Shown here piece by piece: positions 1 to 12,200 of a DNA stretch of 64,000 nt (positions are counted from its first letter, which is position 1; each line of letters begins with the position of its first letter). The stretch spans positions 12,115,303 through 12,179,302 of the forward strand of contig NC_092581.1 in the NCBI RefSeq assembly GCF_037975245.1. Reading direction: 5' to 3'. A program made the translations under genes and the position numbers. The stretch is from Apostichopus japonicus. Lineage: Eukaryota > Echinodermata > Holothuroidea > Aspidochirotida > Stichopodidae. The notes under the pieces are model-generated. The model saw nothing but the letters and a program-made list of their open reading frames with translations. It was not told where the DNA came from and made no database searches.

Positions 1-973
1 ATTGACATCAAAATGGCAGTCTTATGCTATTTTGACAAAGAGCAACAATGGAGAAATTGACACTGCTTCTGTTCAAACAAGGACAGTATAGAAAATGTTC
101 TCCATTTGTGACATCCCAATCGTTGGTCAATTTATTATAAAAAAAAAATTCAAAATTTTGCAATTCAGCAAGAGATCAAGTTATCAAGGTTTGGCATAAG
201 ACCAATGTATATCTTTCTACTTCCTCATAACTTTACCTTCAATCGCTTACAATTCCTTTGCTCAGATAAATCATTTAAAATATTTAAAATCCAACTTACA
301 ACAGTAACACAAAACCAAAAACAAGATGCTCATGCAAACTGCAGGCAATTTCTGCTGGTATATATGGTAATGCCTAGGTAATCCGATTTATAAACAGAGC
401 TGAATCAACGTGGTGGGGGGGGGGGGGCTCTTGTGAATATTATACGACAGCCAACCAAAACTTCATTCAAGATGCTATAAAAAATTTGATAAATCATTCA
501 CTTTCTGATTTTTTTTTTATATATTATCTGTTTTGTGATTGTTCTTATTACGTAGTGCTGTATTTATATGATTTCCTTGTTGCTTCTTTTAATCACTGTT
601 ATTTCCATTCTATTGTCTCAGGTATTTAAATTGTCTATTTTCATTGCTTTATCTATTATCCTTTGACATCATACTTACCTGAATATTATTTACAATAGTA
701 ACAGTCAGTCGTTCAATAAATGATAAATCATCAGCATCTGTTAAACAAATAAAAAGAAAAGAAAAGAGAAAAAGAAAAAGAAATGAGGAAGAAATGGGGA
801 AAACTATTTTCACCGTATGCTGTCATGATTTCGCCCCCTCCTACCTCACCCCCAAATAAAGTCCCTTCTTGATCCTTTCTTTTCTTCAAAACTTCTCCTG
901 GAAGCCCACTACAATATTAAAAACTCATTATATAAAAAATGCACCTGTCTTTAAACAAAACTTCGTCTTCATT

Positions 974-1330
974 CTATTTCCACAGATAATGTGATGTTAT
1001 CCAGCATACGACAGCCGAGATTGATTGGTTGCTACGGTTACCTTCAGGCTGTGACAAAGCGCCAGTTAATGTAGTCTGCCTGATTGTCAGTATGTCTGAG
1101 TGAAGGAGCATAGAGCCTGCACCTATACACATGGATAGGTCTCCAAGGCTTTCACAACGGCCGATATTCCACGACAACTCTCGACGACGCATAATTCCCG
1201 CCAAGACGAAGGATCAACATTCATCGTTGAGGACATGGAATCGAGTTAAAGCAGTTCATGAACATTCATGAAGTACTGCATCACGCTTTAGTGTTCGTCA
1301 GATTCCATTCAAGGCGTTAAAAGGTCTTTC
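974..1330. promoter_or_regulatory. GC-richer block with CCAAT box and RFX X-box-like site
   Basis: This block is richer in CpG than its surroundings. On the minus strand 1041-1028 reads GTAACC-GT-AGCAAC, a match to the RFX X-box GTNRCC-N-RGYAAC. An ATTGG (inverted CCAAT) lies directly beside it at 1024-1028. RFX sites mark promoters of ciliary genes. I cannot find a gene that starts here, so a cryptic promoter, an enhancer or chance are all possible. Confidence 0.3.
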
Positions 1331-1576
1331 GAAGGCTCAGAGAAGTCTAAGCAAATCCCAAATGGTATAGCCCCCTGGCATGAGTGTTAAAAGCTGTCTC
1401 CAAAATGTGCTAAGAGTTTTCTTAGCTCAATAGGGAGTAACATTTTTCAATACTAGCATCTCTGTCACAACAGGTTTTTATAAGGTGGAAGGTTGAATTT
1501 ACTTCTTCCTTCCAAAGAAAGTACCTTTTGGTATTCTTATCCACATATAGGCAGTCTATTTAGACACTAACTAAAA

Positions 1577-1824
1577 GGCGGAGTGTATAGCCTAGTGGTT
1601 AACGCCGGCGTCTCCCAGTCATGAGATCCCCGGTTCGATTCCCCGCCGACAGCAATGTGTGTCGTCTGGCAAGGGTGTTGTTCAATAACAACTTCCCGAC
1701 ATGGACGTTAAATGGATGTGTGCCGAGAGATTGGCTTCGGTCAGATTGCGAGTCTATAAGCCTCCATGGCTTCTTTCGCGAGTTCCTGCTTGCGGGAAGA
1801 TCACATATACATACATACATACTA
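1577..1824 (+). repeat. tRNA-derived SINE family A, copy 1 (full length)
   Basis: The 5' head has pol III promoter boxes: an A-box-like TAGCCTAGTGGTTAACGCC at about 1587 and the B box GGTTCGATTCC at about 1634. A body follows with ATGGACGTTAAAT and the conserved end GCGAGTTCCTGCTTGC, then a (CATA)n tail. It shares body and tail with the three other copies at 21220, 30912 and 31838. It does not form a functional tRNA: the anticodon and acceptor arms are degenerate and the transcript runs on into the SINE body. Confidence 0.85.
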
Positions 1825-1854
1825 ACTGAACACATTGTACAAACTGTTCAGCAT

Positions 1855-1982
1855 AGGCAAATCAGCCTCTGACGAAGATCCTGCAAGGATCGAAACGTCA
1901 GGCCAAGTTACTTTTACACATTCTCTGAATACACAGGCTCTTTAGTGCATAAGCAGTTTGCTAACAGTTTTGGTTTATTTTG
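1855..1982 (+). repeat. Hammerhead-like repeat (family C), copy 1
   Basis: Shared blocks are CAGCCTCTGACGAAGATCC, GGATCGAAACGTCAGGCC, GGCTCTTTAGTG, and GCAGTTTGCTAACAGTTTT plus a T-rich end. Within it 1865-1903 has the parts of a hammerhead ribozyme: stem I GCCT/AGGC, CTGACGA, stem II GATCC/GGATC, GAAA, then CGTC at the expected cleavage position. One extra A precedes stem II. The element lies directly after a SINE. Confidence 0.65.
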
Positions 1983-2323
1983 ATAGGCAGTTCTTGTATG
2001 AAAATTAAGAACCAACTTTCAAGGTAGTATAAATTTGTAGGTAATATATGAAGCCAAAGTTTCAGAAATTTTCTTAAAAACTCCATGTTTAAGCCATACT
2101 TTCATCTTACCCCTGATATACTTTTGACATTTTACACAAAAATATGAACTTAACTTGAACCACCCCTGGGAAATAATTATATCCAGTATTGCATAGCAAA
2201 ATCTCAATGCAAAACAGGCAAACAGTGCAAAGACCTTTGGCAGTTTTTTGTACACAGTCCTGAACCATAGTATTTTATTTCAGACAAAGTTCAGAGTCTT
2301 GAAAAATCAGGGGTGTTGAAGCC

Positions 2324-2602
2324 TGTTTGGCAGGTCCGGCGAACGCCGGACCAATATTCACGGCGCAAAAAAAGAAAGAAAAAAAAGTAGAACTAAGAAA
2401 AAAAAAATGGCAAAAAATAAAGAACCAAAATGAAACATACTTCAAAATGTGTTTCAGAAGATTAGTCAGGTGGCAGGGGTCTTGTTTTCAAGCTCGGGAA
2501 GTACCATTTCTTGCAATCTGGGAGACATTTTTTCAAAATTTTCTCCATTACGCTACCCACCAACCATGGTGGCGCGTAGCGTAGTTTGACCTACCAAACG
2601 TC
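2324..2602. mobile_element. Small TIR element with internal hairpins
   Basis: Left GTTTGGCAGGTC and right GACCTACCAAAC are inverted ends with one mismatch. Next to the left end is a nearly perfect hairpin, GGTCCGGCG-AA-CGCCGGACC (2333-2352). Near the right end is a second one built on TACGCTAC / GTAGCGTA (about 2549-2585). The interior is A-rich and non-coding. It is a plausible MITE; no second copy or clear target duplication was found. Confidence 0.5.
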
Positions 2603-2805
2603 CCTCGATAATTATGATAGATGGCCACACTCTGATCTGCCGTACCAATCCCAAATAGCTTCCGACGCCCCTGAAAATACCACACAAAATGTCAACACTA
2701 ATTATTTTTCTCCCTAATTTGTTTTCCCCTGCTGGCTGGTGCTGATTTCTCTGTTGTTACTGTACACAGTATGTGACTTCTACCTTGCATACTGTACAGT
2801 ACCAC

Positions 2806-3002
2806 CCAGTTGGGACAATTTTTTCTATACTGTACATTTCGTGTCCTGCTTCAAAGCACTCGTATTGTCAGTACGAGCAGTATATATCATGTTCCTATCA
2901 GATCAAGGTTAGGAACTGTTCATACTGTCAAAATGAGTGCTTTGAACATGACATGGGAGGACAGTTTAGAGAAGTAATAGCATTAGGAAATTGTCCCAAC
3001 TG
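2806..3002. mobile_element. Palindromic foldback element, copy 1
   Basis: Ends CCAGTTGGGACAAT / ATTGTCCCAACTG are inverted. The arms continue as CAAAGCACTCGTA...GTCAGTACGAG against ATACTGTC...GAGTGCTTTG, so almost the whole ~200 bp can fold back. It shares arms with copies at 51234 and 59195. Non-coding. Confidence 0.75.
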
Positions 3003-3051
3003 TCTCCACTGTACCATAAAAGCAGAAGAGGTTTTGTAAATGAATGGTCAC

Positions 3052-3140
3052 CAACTATGGGTCTGGATAGCTCACTTGGTAGAGCACAGAAACTTGAAAT
3101 CCCATGATAGATCAAGACTGATTGGAATCCAATTTTTAGT
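3052..3140 (+). repeat. Degenerate tRNA-like SINE head
   Basis: GGATAGCTCACTTGGTAGAGCAC looks like a tRNA D-arm with A box, followed about 45 nt later by an eroded B-box region (TTGGAATCCAA). No cloverleaf can be completed, and I see no second copy in the window. It is probably the 5' remnant of another SINE rather than a tRNA gene. Confidence 0.4.
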
Positions 3141-6024
3141 CCAAAATTTTCTTACCTCTTTGCTTTTTATAATTTCTCCAGTCAGTTTTTCATTGTGGTT
3201 TTTTTACTATTTAATCCTTGTATTGTTAAGCGATGCATGTTCACCATTAGTGTACAGTAATTGCCACCTCATCTGGTATTGGTTGTAACCCTTATTTTGA
3301 CACTTTCGGCACTCCATGGAGCGAGGAGCCATTTTTGTTTGGTGAAACATGCATGTGCGTGAGGAGGCTTAAAAAAGTAAGACCAAAGTTTCATGGCAGC
3401 AGAGCGAGGTTCCGAAAAAAAAACTATGGCTCGCATGTGCTATCTAAGTCACTAGACTTTTGCACCCCAACAACAGATTTGGCAAATACACCACCTAATT
3501 TCACAGGAATGTTTATAACATGGCCATGGTGCGGCCACAGGTGCATTGTTTCCCAACACCATTGAACATTGCAACTCCTGGCACCACTGATCTAAAACCT
3601 ATATTCGAGTCACTGCAGTAGCATTAGTAAAACAAAGTCCTAGCTCTTTTTCAAACAGTTCGGTTATTTACAGTTCCCTTAAGTTTTGAGGAGGCCAAAA
3701 GATCCTTTTATTGGCTATACATATTAAGCAACCTTTCTATTTATGTGTCTGGCAATGCTATTCTCCCTTGTTGTTATTATGGTGGATAAAGCGAGACACA
3801 TTTGATTTATAATCCTACTCACTGGAGAAATGAAAAGACAAAAATCTTAGAGTTAATAGGGATGGAGAGGTCCCCCTATGAAATTAAGGGGTGAAAGTTT
3901 ACAGACATGGCTTCAGAGCAAAGAGGGAGTTCATCAACACACACTGATAACACAGACCATTGCCATTTAATCTCATCAATATAAACAAATCTGTCACTCA
4001 GGCTGTTCCATCTCTGCTCGAAACGGTCGACTTTGGTGCGATTGTAGAATACCAGAAATAATTCCAAACATTTAAATATATTCATTGAAAAAAAAGAAGG
4101 AATCCTTGTAAATATTAAGCTAGTCTTTGGCGCTCATCAAGAGCCATGACATGAAAAGGGTTTCAAAAGCATTACGTCTGGCTCTTATATCCCTAGCGTT
4201 CGATGAAACTAAGCTTAATATATTCTGCCAAACTTTAAACAAAGGAATTCATGGAACAAATTAAGTACATTTATCTAAAGTTTGCATTAAAGCACTTTAC
4301 ACTAAAATTGCATTTAAACATTAGTTAATTTCCACATAAACAATATGTTACTCATTTCCCATGTACAATACAAACCAAATACATATATGATACTGAAGCT
4401 TAACTCAAACCCCAATTTATGAAAACCAAATCTATCACAGGTTTAATAACTGGTCAGGTTTCGTGATTAAATTATTTCACAAACAGAGGTGATCAGTTGA
4501 CTAGATGAACTGCTTCTTAACATGGTATTTTTAGGGGGTTAATTCCCCTCTTTCCTTCCTTCTCTCCTCTCCCCTCCACCCCCTCTCCCTCCCATGAGGC
4601 CCCCATAAGTCTATGCCTCACAGGAAACCTGGAAAACAGAATTTTAATCAATATACTGTTCTCAACTGGAGATTTGTCTGAGGGCAATTCCCAAGGCTTT
4701 TCAGTCTATACAAGCATGTACAACACTTAACTGCTCAACATCACAATATTAAAAGCCATTTGCAATGGAGCACATACAGTGTTAAGACTGGTGATTCACT
4801 AAAATGACAATACAATGTTTACACACATAGCTAGCACACCATCATAAAAGTAATAAAGAAGACACCACATGAAATGCATCAAGAGCTTAATGAGTTGCCA
4901 GTTAATCCTCTTAGTAGGGTTCACGGTATACAGCCTGCTTTACAAGCCCCTGAACGCAATTAATTTCCACAATTCTCACCCATGTTGACAGCAAAGTATT
5001 ACTGCATGGTTTTGAGGTCATATTATTAGCAATTCACCATGTTTTGTGGGGATATTTTTGGAAGTCCAGCTTGTAGCTTGTCATTTATTAGGAAGCTGTG
5101 CGATTTGTCAAGATTCTCAATGAATAAACAAGTCATTGCACATTTTTATGAGGATTCTACATTTTGTGCCCAGTGAAGACTTCAGTAGTTCAGCATTCTT
5201 TAAAAAGCTGACTTGTTAGGTAACTTGTCACTTATTAGGAAAAATGTTCCGTCGTCAAGATTTCCGACGAGTGACCAATTTCATCGTACAATTTGTGATG
5301 AATTCTACGTTTTTGCTCAGCTGAGACATCAGACATTTAAGTCATCTGAACAAGCTTCAAAGCTTTACAAAGATTTCAGCATTTGACTAGCAGGTGTTAC
5401 CTATGTTTTTGGTCACCCTTTTGAAGTCTACCATATCGTCTTGACAACACTTGTAATATGTTGTCATCATTGTGTATATAAACTGAAAAGTTTAGTCTAA
5501 AGTTCATTTTACTCCCATGTTCCACCAGCAGAAACCACTAATAAACTACTTCTCCTCACTCTATGCTATATAATAAGAGTGGGTAATTACAATGCAGCAA
5601 TTAAGAATTTCTGATATAAGGCAAAGATAATGTGTTCCTAGTCTGTTACCTAGATGACATTAGATAACGGTTCACATACTAATTTAACATTTTATTTGCC
5701 TTGTTTTTTTTTATAGACCTGCGTTGAATTTCTGTTTTGTTTGTTGACAGTTCACAAACCTTTCAGGCAACGGAGATTGTGGTAAAAAGACACTCAAAGC
5801 AGCAAATTTGAAATGATTTTATGAGGCATTGATGTAAGAAATAAAACCTCACAAACAAAAACTTCAGCTTCTTGAAGCCACCAATCTGTCGGATCGAACG
5901 GATTAATTAAATTTGGCAAGAAAGCTGTTTTTTAGGCGCTTTAAAATTTGTAAGCATTGTGGGGTAATTTACCGTCGATCATAATTTTTTATTAATTCCC
6001 GATGCTCGATAACTAATATATTAC

Positions 6025-6222
6025 CTGCGGGATCGGATCTCTTTCTCTTGGTGTCGACACTCTCTAAGAGGAGACGTTTCCGAGCTAGATTGAAAGCCTT
6101 CTGTTTCTCTTCATTGTACGGCTGATCGATCAACGGAGTAACTAATATGAAGACGTCTTCTACTTCGACTACCAACGGATTAGAGAACAGACCGGTCCAT
6201 TGGATGTCGGCGTAAATCCTCC
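6025..6222 (-). CDS. VPS13-like: VPS13-like exon 5
   Basis: A 198-nt exon with acceptor TTTTTTCAG and donor GTAATA. It encodes residues 63-128: GRIYADIQWTGLFSNP, a strand ending LVTPL, then a basic EEKQKAFNLARKRLLLES helix and a KRKR cluster. The W-x-x-L-x-x-x-P arrangement and the following EEK helix are the second half of the chorein N-domain. The exon ends in phase 1; I could not find the next exon in the remaining 6 kb to the left edge. Confidence 0.9.
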
Positions 6223-9200
6223 CTGAAAAAATGAGAAACATATGCAGCAGAACTTGAAAAATTGTGACGTCAACACAGCTTGAGGATAATAGATTCAACC
6301 TTTAGAGCGCAGATTACTTATGGCCCGAAATTTGCAGTAAATGTGACTTTTAAAAAAAAATCATATCACATCCTCTAACGACACCCCTCCCCCCTCCCCC
6401 TTCAGCCCAACCCGCTGTCCCACTTTCTTACTGACAGATACAGCAGCAAATTTGTATAAATTAACTTCGAATTTGGCCGCTGGACACCTTTGCTATGTCT
6501 TAATAATGGGCTACATACTTTAAAAAATATATTTTCTTTTATTGAACAGTCCAAAGGTAAGTCGACCAGTTTATAGAGCTGAAGAGCTGCACTGTGGGAA
6601 ATTGACGAATAGTCACTACTAAAGGTCAAACCCTTAATTGCAATTTCAGGAAAACTAAGTTGATTGAGAGAGACTTCTTATCATACGAACGCTATAATTA
6701 CCAAGGGAATGATGACAGTTGGCTTTGTCAGAGTTGCGGAGAAAACGCACGAAATGATTTACATGGTTGCTACTACTCAAATACAACCACCCACACAAAC
6801 ACTCTCACAGGTGCATGTAGCTTTTATCTTTAATTTGAAATGGAAACTAAGAAAATCAGTCTAAGCAAAAAAGAAAAGAAAAGAAAAAAAATACAAGAAG
6901 GAAATCAACAAAATTCACTGCTTTATCTTGAGCACCTTGATTAAAGGCATTGAAGACTCTCCCCAAACCTCGTGCCGCCACCTGAAAAAGTTAACTTTCT
7001 GTTGCCTGCAGGTGGAGTTTTTTTCATGTCGCTACAAAATGCAGACAGTAAATGAAACGTGATACCTTGTTATCTAGACCTGAGATGTCCATCGCCGCTA
7101 TATACACTGTGTTGTGGGTATTGACCACAGCTGTACGTATTGACTGTACACTAGTGTCTAATTACCGACGGTAGCAAGCTGTGTGTGTATTTTCTGGGAT
7201 CGATGGTGGTGTCTAACATTTCTGTTTTACCACATTCAAAACTAGGTCAGATTACCGGCATGAGACGTTTCATGTGCGCGAGTCTTCAATGCCTTTAAGA
7301 GTATATGACAGAATCAAAGCTTTAGGGCAACGGTCCACGAACTATGGGGTGTAACCCAACAGTGGGTTGTGAACATTTTTCAATGGGTAGCGGAATTTTT
7401 TGTAGACATCAGAAAGTTTATCCACAGTTTGTCGGAGCTTGCCAACAGAGATCAATTGAGTTATGTTTTAACAACAAGTCCATAGTCTAAGTATATTATC
7501 TTTACATTATAAGCATCAATTCTGAGGGATGGAGAGAGGGGGTAGGGGGGGTGGGGTCTGGTAGGTTTTGGCCTTAAAATCCTCATGGAAGATCCTTGGT
7601 AGTGGGTCTAAAACTTTGCAGGCCACACAGCTTTAGGAGTGTGTACATGGGATAGAAAAGACTGCAATTAAATGGAGGATATTCTTGTCGTGCACAGAAA
7701 GCGTGGAAAGCGAGATAACATGTGACTGAGAATTTGTGGATCATCAAACTAGAAGAGTTAACAGGAACAGAAAGTAACGCTTTATTCAAATATTCCCAAA
7801 TCATGGTTTGTGACTATAGCTTGGTTCTATTAATCTTTCATTAACAACAGGTAGAGGAAAAATGTTCTCTTCCATAACAGCTACTGCAGTAATTTAATTT
7901 TAACTTCCCTCAAGATTTGAGAAAATAGTCAGCTGCTGAGGTGTAAGATCCTCTTCCTGTTGGATGGAGATATTTAGTGACGGCCCCATATGAGCTCAGG
8001 GATGCCAGCAGGGTTTGCCCCTAGGGCCTCAAAGTATTGGGGACTTGGATGTCCCAAAGACTATCTAAGCTAATGTTGGGAACTTTATGAAAATCCAGAG
8101 AAAAATTACGGCATAGGCTCCAATTTGCGTATGCTACAATGTGTTAGGATAATAGTTAGAAATTCGCAGAAAAGCTCATGCCTGTTCTAACTGGGACGGA
8201 AAGATCGCGTGGAGACGGAACCAAATTTCAAAATCGAGAAAAAGCCAGAATTCTGGCTAGTGCCGGAATTCTGGCATCCCTGGAGTAGGAATACGGTGAA
8301 AATGACACCTCTCTCTGGATTCTAATCAGAGTGAGATGGGCTAATTTAAGGCGGAATAAATCAGCAGCGTAGATATGGTTTCAGATGAGCTACTGTACTT
8401 TATTTTATATCATGGCTTCTTAACCCTCTGGTTTTGCTTAACTCTATTAAAACTTAACATGTATACTGAAAATTGTGCATTATATTGAGTTGGCCTATGT
8501 GCTCTGGGATTGTTCTTTGTTGTGGTTTAGACAACGTATTTGTGAAAGCATGGCATTTCTAATACAAGATTTGCAAAAATTCTGCATAATTTCAGGTTGG
8601 AGATCCAACAGGAAAATACACTTCCCAGACACTTTAGGTGTTAGAATGAGGAGGGTTATTGAGGGCATACAGTGCTAAAAGGTTACCAGATGATCACTCT
8701 AGACACGGTAGAGAGTGCTGAGGTTGTGGGGAGACAGGTAAGCGAGTAAGCAAAGCACACATGATTGACAGCCATATGATTTTTAATATACCCATCAAGG
8801 TACCGGTGCCCCCCCCCCCTAAGTTCCCATGTCATTTTATATAGCCCTTTTAATCACCCTTACCAATGTGACTTGCTTTCACTTCTAAGGGAACATCAAA
8901 TTCTGCCTGTGGAGTAAAAACAAAAAATGATATGAGAATAAGTAAAGTTCACTGGAAACATCTATAAATGGAGAAAACTAATGAACACAGATATCACCCA
9001 ATGCATGATAATCCATGACTATGTATAGATCATCAAACTCAGAACGGATTGTTTTTTCAAAGTGAAAATGAAAATAGATACAAAACAAAAACAAGTGCGG
9101 GTAATAAAAGTGTCGATATCTCCAAAAAAATAAATAAAACAAATTTAAAAAACACACTAGCCTCAGAACAAATATGAACTTTGTCACTGCAATAATGAAC

Positions 9201-12200
9201 CGGAATGCGAAACGCATAGTATAAACCAGAAATAGCTGTTACAATATAAATGGCCTGAACAACTATTTTGATGTACAATTATACTATGGCATGATACACA
9301 CAGGCAGTCTACTGTACGTGGCAATACACACCTCCACCAAAAACAGTCAGGGGTCTTTTACTCAATGTGATGCATCCACACACTAAGTAGCCTATGAGAA
9401 GTATCAACGATTTCCATCGTTAGATATCATGTAAAAGGCTTTTCAGAGTTTGACCTCTGGTGACCTCAAATGAGATTTGACCTCACACAAGCAACAGGAT
9501 TCTTGTACTCAATGTGACAAATCCATATACCATGTATCCTATGAAAGTATCTATGGCTTCTACCATGAGAAATCATGTATTAAAAGTTTTCAGGCCGGAC
9601 AAATGTTTTTAAATGTACTCGCTATTTGGTGACCATGATTAAAAGTCTACTCGCCAAAACGCAAAATTCACTTGCCACTATGACTGCTGTTCAAATCTCC
9701 ATAGTACAGATCTACAACATCAATACTTTCTATGAACAAAGGTTATAGGCACTTAGGCAGACACATGGTGCTACGTAATTGCACATTGAAAAGCTATGTT
9801 TCTGTGCAGTATAAACTTTAAACTTTTTCCCACCAAAAGTAAGTGATGAACAAATTAAAACATTTCGCAGAATCGTAAATTATAAGCAGATTGGCTTATT
9901 GTAGTACCTCAAACAAATAAAACATCTTCAAAAATACCCACGAAAATAGTTCGGCTTCTCTTACATAAGGGCTCCTCTAGTACTAGGTATATGATATGCA
10001 GTAGCTAGGTGAGCGCAAGTCCTAAGCCTACACAGTACCTCACTGCTACTTTGAACCGCTACTCGGTTAGCGCGATTCGTAAATTTTCCCAATTGTTTAT
10101 CTTGCCTTTTAGCTGCAGATTGGTGTGTGCAAAATATCGCTTTTACTCCATTACACTGCCTAAATCAAAGCGATCTTTTACGCACTGAAAATCTAAGGTT
10201 GAAAGAGCATCTATCTTCCACTCTCACTGGTGTTGTGAGTGAAAATCTTTGCAAAAAAATCCTAGCAGCAAGAAAAACAAACTTGTCTCAAAATCCGTAA
10301 ATTGTTGTATATTTTACGAATTATTACTACTAAGGTTACGATTTCATCTAAACCAAAAACGAAATGGCAATTTAAAGAGGAAAAAAATGAAAGAAGAATA
10401 AAGATATTAAAGAATTTGACAGAGAAACTCAAGGACAAATGAAGGCATCATATTCAAATTGTCTGAACTGCTGTACTTTATATATTACAGGGATAAAAAT
10501 ATCCAACGTCATCACAGATTATCTTCAAATTTTACAGGATACAATATGAAGATTCTGACAGGGAGCATGTTAGGAACATATTTGAGTCATATTATATTAA
10601 ACCCTATCTGCAGTTAGACACTCGATTTCATATTCCCTAGTGTGTGTTATACCAAATTTGGCTGAATAGTAGCTCTCGGCTTAAACAGAATGATATACTT
10701 GAAAGCCGTTGTTGAAAAGATGACCTTAAAGGGAAGAACATGAGTGTAGCAGAAATTGGAAACCAATTTATGAAATATAAATGCCATGGCTACTGTAATA
10801 CTGTGATTTGAATGAAAAATGTTTCCAATTAATGATGCAAATATTACTACAGTACTACATGCAAAATGTAACAAAGAGGGAGGGAAGGAGGGATGAGGAG
10901 GGGCCAGGGGGTGGGGAAGGAGGGGCAAGGGAAAGGGCAAGGAGGATCAAGGGAAAAAGTAGGTATGATTTGAAATCAAAGATTTCTGAGAATTTTTTAA
11001 GGATTATACCAATTGTTGAGATACACAGAAAATTGATAATATTGCATGTCTGTAGGATTATTCTCAAAAGTGGGGTGTTGTTGGAGAGGTATATGTGTAC
11101 TAAGAGGAATGGGGGGGGGGGAGTGGTTTGGGGAAGCAGAGTGAGCAATTTAAAGAGGTCATTGAACTGAGGCTAAATATAGGACTACAGGTATATATGT
11201 ACCATATTTGCATCCTTGACGTGATTGGACATAATTATGCAAAGAATTTGCGGTTCATATGGCTATTCCAAAATTGGGAAAGATTAACCATTTGCACCAC
11301 TGGATTTCATTATCATTGCAACATTTAAGTACTCGGAGACGGCTAGAACTTTATTATGTACATTGCCTGAAAGAAAGTTATAAAAACTTACCAATGCCTC
11401 TGGTTTCAATTCTAGATCTGTCAGCTCCACAGAACCTGGAAAAATAGGGAGAAAATAAGTGTAATTTTACAGAATACTACACTTGAGTAATTTGTGATCT
11501 TGGGTTAGCTAGATTGGTTGCTCAGTGATATAAGTACATGTACATTTACTACTGGTATCTTGGTGCTGTTTCGGTCTCATATGATACAGTGGCAATACAA
11601 CCAAATAAGAGCTACAGTATAACTTTGTCGGCTAGAAGTCAATGTAGCGCACAGGGAAGATCCAGACGAAAAATGCACGATGCTGGCACTTTGGATGGTA
11701 GAATGAGAAGGGCATTGACCGTGGGAGCCAGTCATAGAGGGTGCGCAGTGTTAAAAGGTTACCAGTTCATTCTAGGCACGGTACGAGGTGTTAAGGTTGT
11801 GGGGAGACAGGTAAGCGAAGTAAATCTAGTATTATACAGCTTTCACAAATTTGCAATATTTTTTTAAGATACAGTATTCTCATGAGATCTGTAATCAGTG
11901 ACAGCTGGACTTTTGATAAATTTCAACTTTCATATTGCGCACAGGAATATGTAGGAAATTGTTCTGCACATTTATACATTCAAACATATATACATTACAT
12001 TTAGGTCTATGTGTGTTCCACCCACACAATTAATTGACCTTGCCGTTTTTAATAACATCCAATATAGAACAGCCTTGTAAAATATATGGATGTACATACA
12101 TACACACATGCATACAAAGATTGATAGTACAATTGCCCCCGACACAGATAGGGAGATAAATTGATTTCGTCTAATTAAGGGACGAATGAGGAAGGCACTG

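Larger units (their letters stand above)
1..6024. other. Left flank: VPS13-like intron 5 with repeats, no exon recognised
   Basis: This should be intron of the VPS13-like gene, since its next exon was not found. It holds a SINE, a hammerhead-like repeat, a TIR element and a palindromic element (listed separately), a G13 run at 415-427, and an unexplained GC-richer block at about 974-1330. From 3150 to 6024 I see no feature beyond scattered T-rich and C-rich runs. Confidence 0.6.
6223..8863. other. VPS13-like intron 4
   Basis: About 2.6 kb, containing TTAA MITE copy 1 and dispersed repeat copy 1 (listed separately). The rest is AT-rich DNA with a G-rich run near 7535-7560 and no recognisable gene. 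Confidence 0.7.
8907..11391. other. VPS13-like intron 3
   Basis: About 2.5 kb, containing the 147-bp tandem repeat, the polypurine tract and a G10 run near 11109. No other feature is recognised. Confidence 0.7.

Noticed and set aside
974-1204. 76-codon minus-strand frame in the GC-richer block
   Set aside because: Higher GC alone lengthens chance frames. The peptide is not recognisable and has no splice context; the block is kept only as a possible regulatory region.
1577-1650. Possible tRNA gene
   Set aside because: The pol III boxes are present, but the cloverleaf is imperfect and the unit continues into a body and tail shared with three other copies, so it is a SINE head.
3876-4085. Candidate next VPS13-like exon (minus strand)
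   Set aside because: The frame has no chorein similarity and no suitable phase-1 acceptor. I found no segment in 1-6024 resembling the IHIRYEDD part that should follow.
10808-11170. 120-codon plus-strand frame
   Set aside because: It runs through a GA-rich polypurine tract and encodes low-complexity R/G/E sequence. The opposite strand is open too, so it is a composition artefact.
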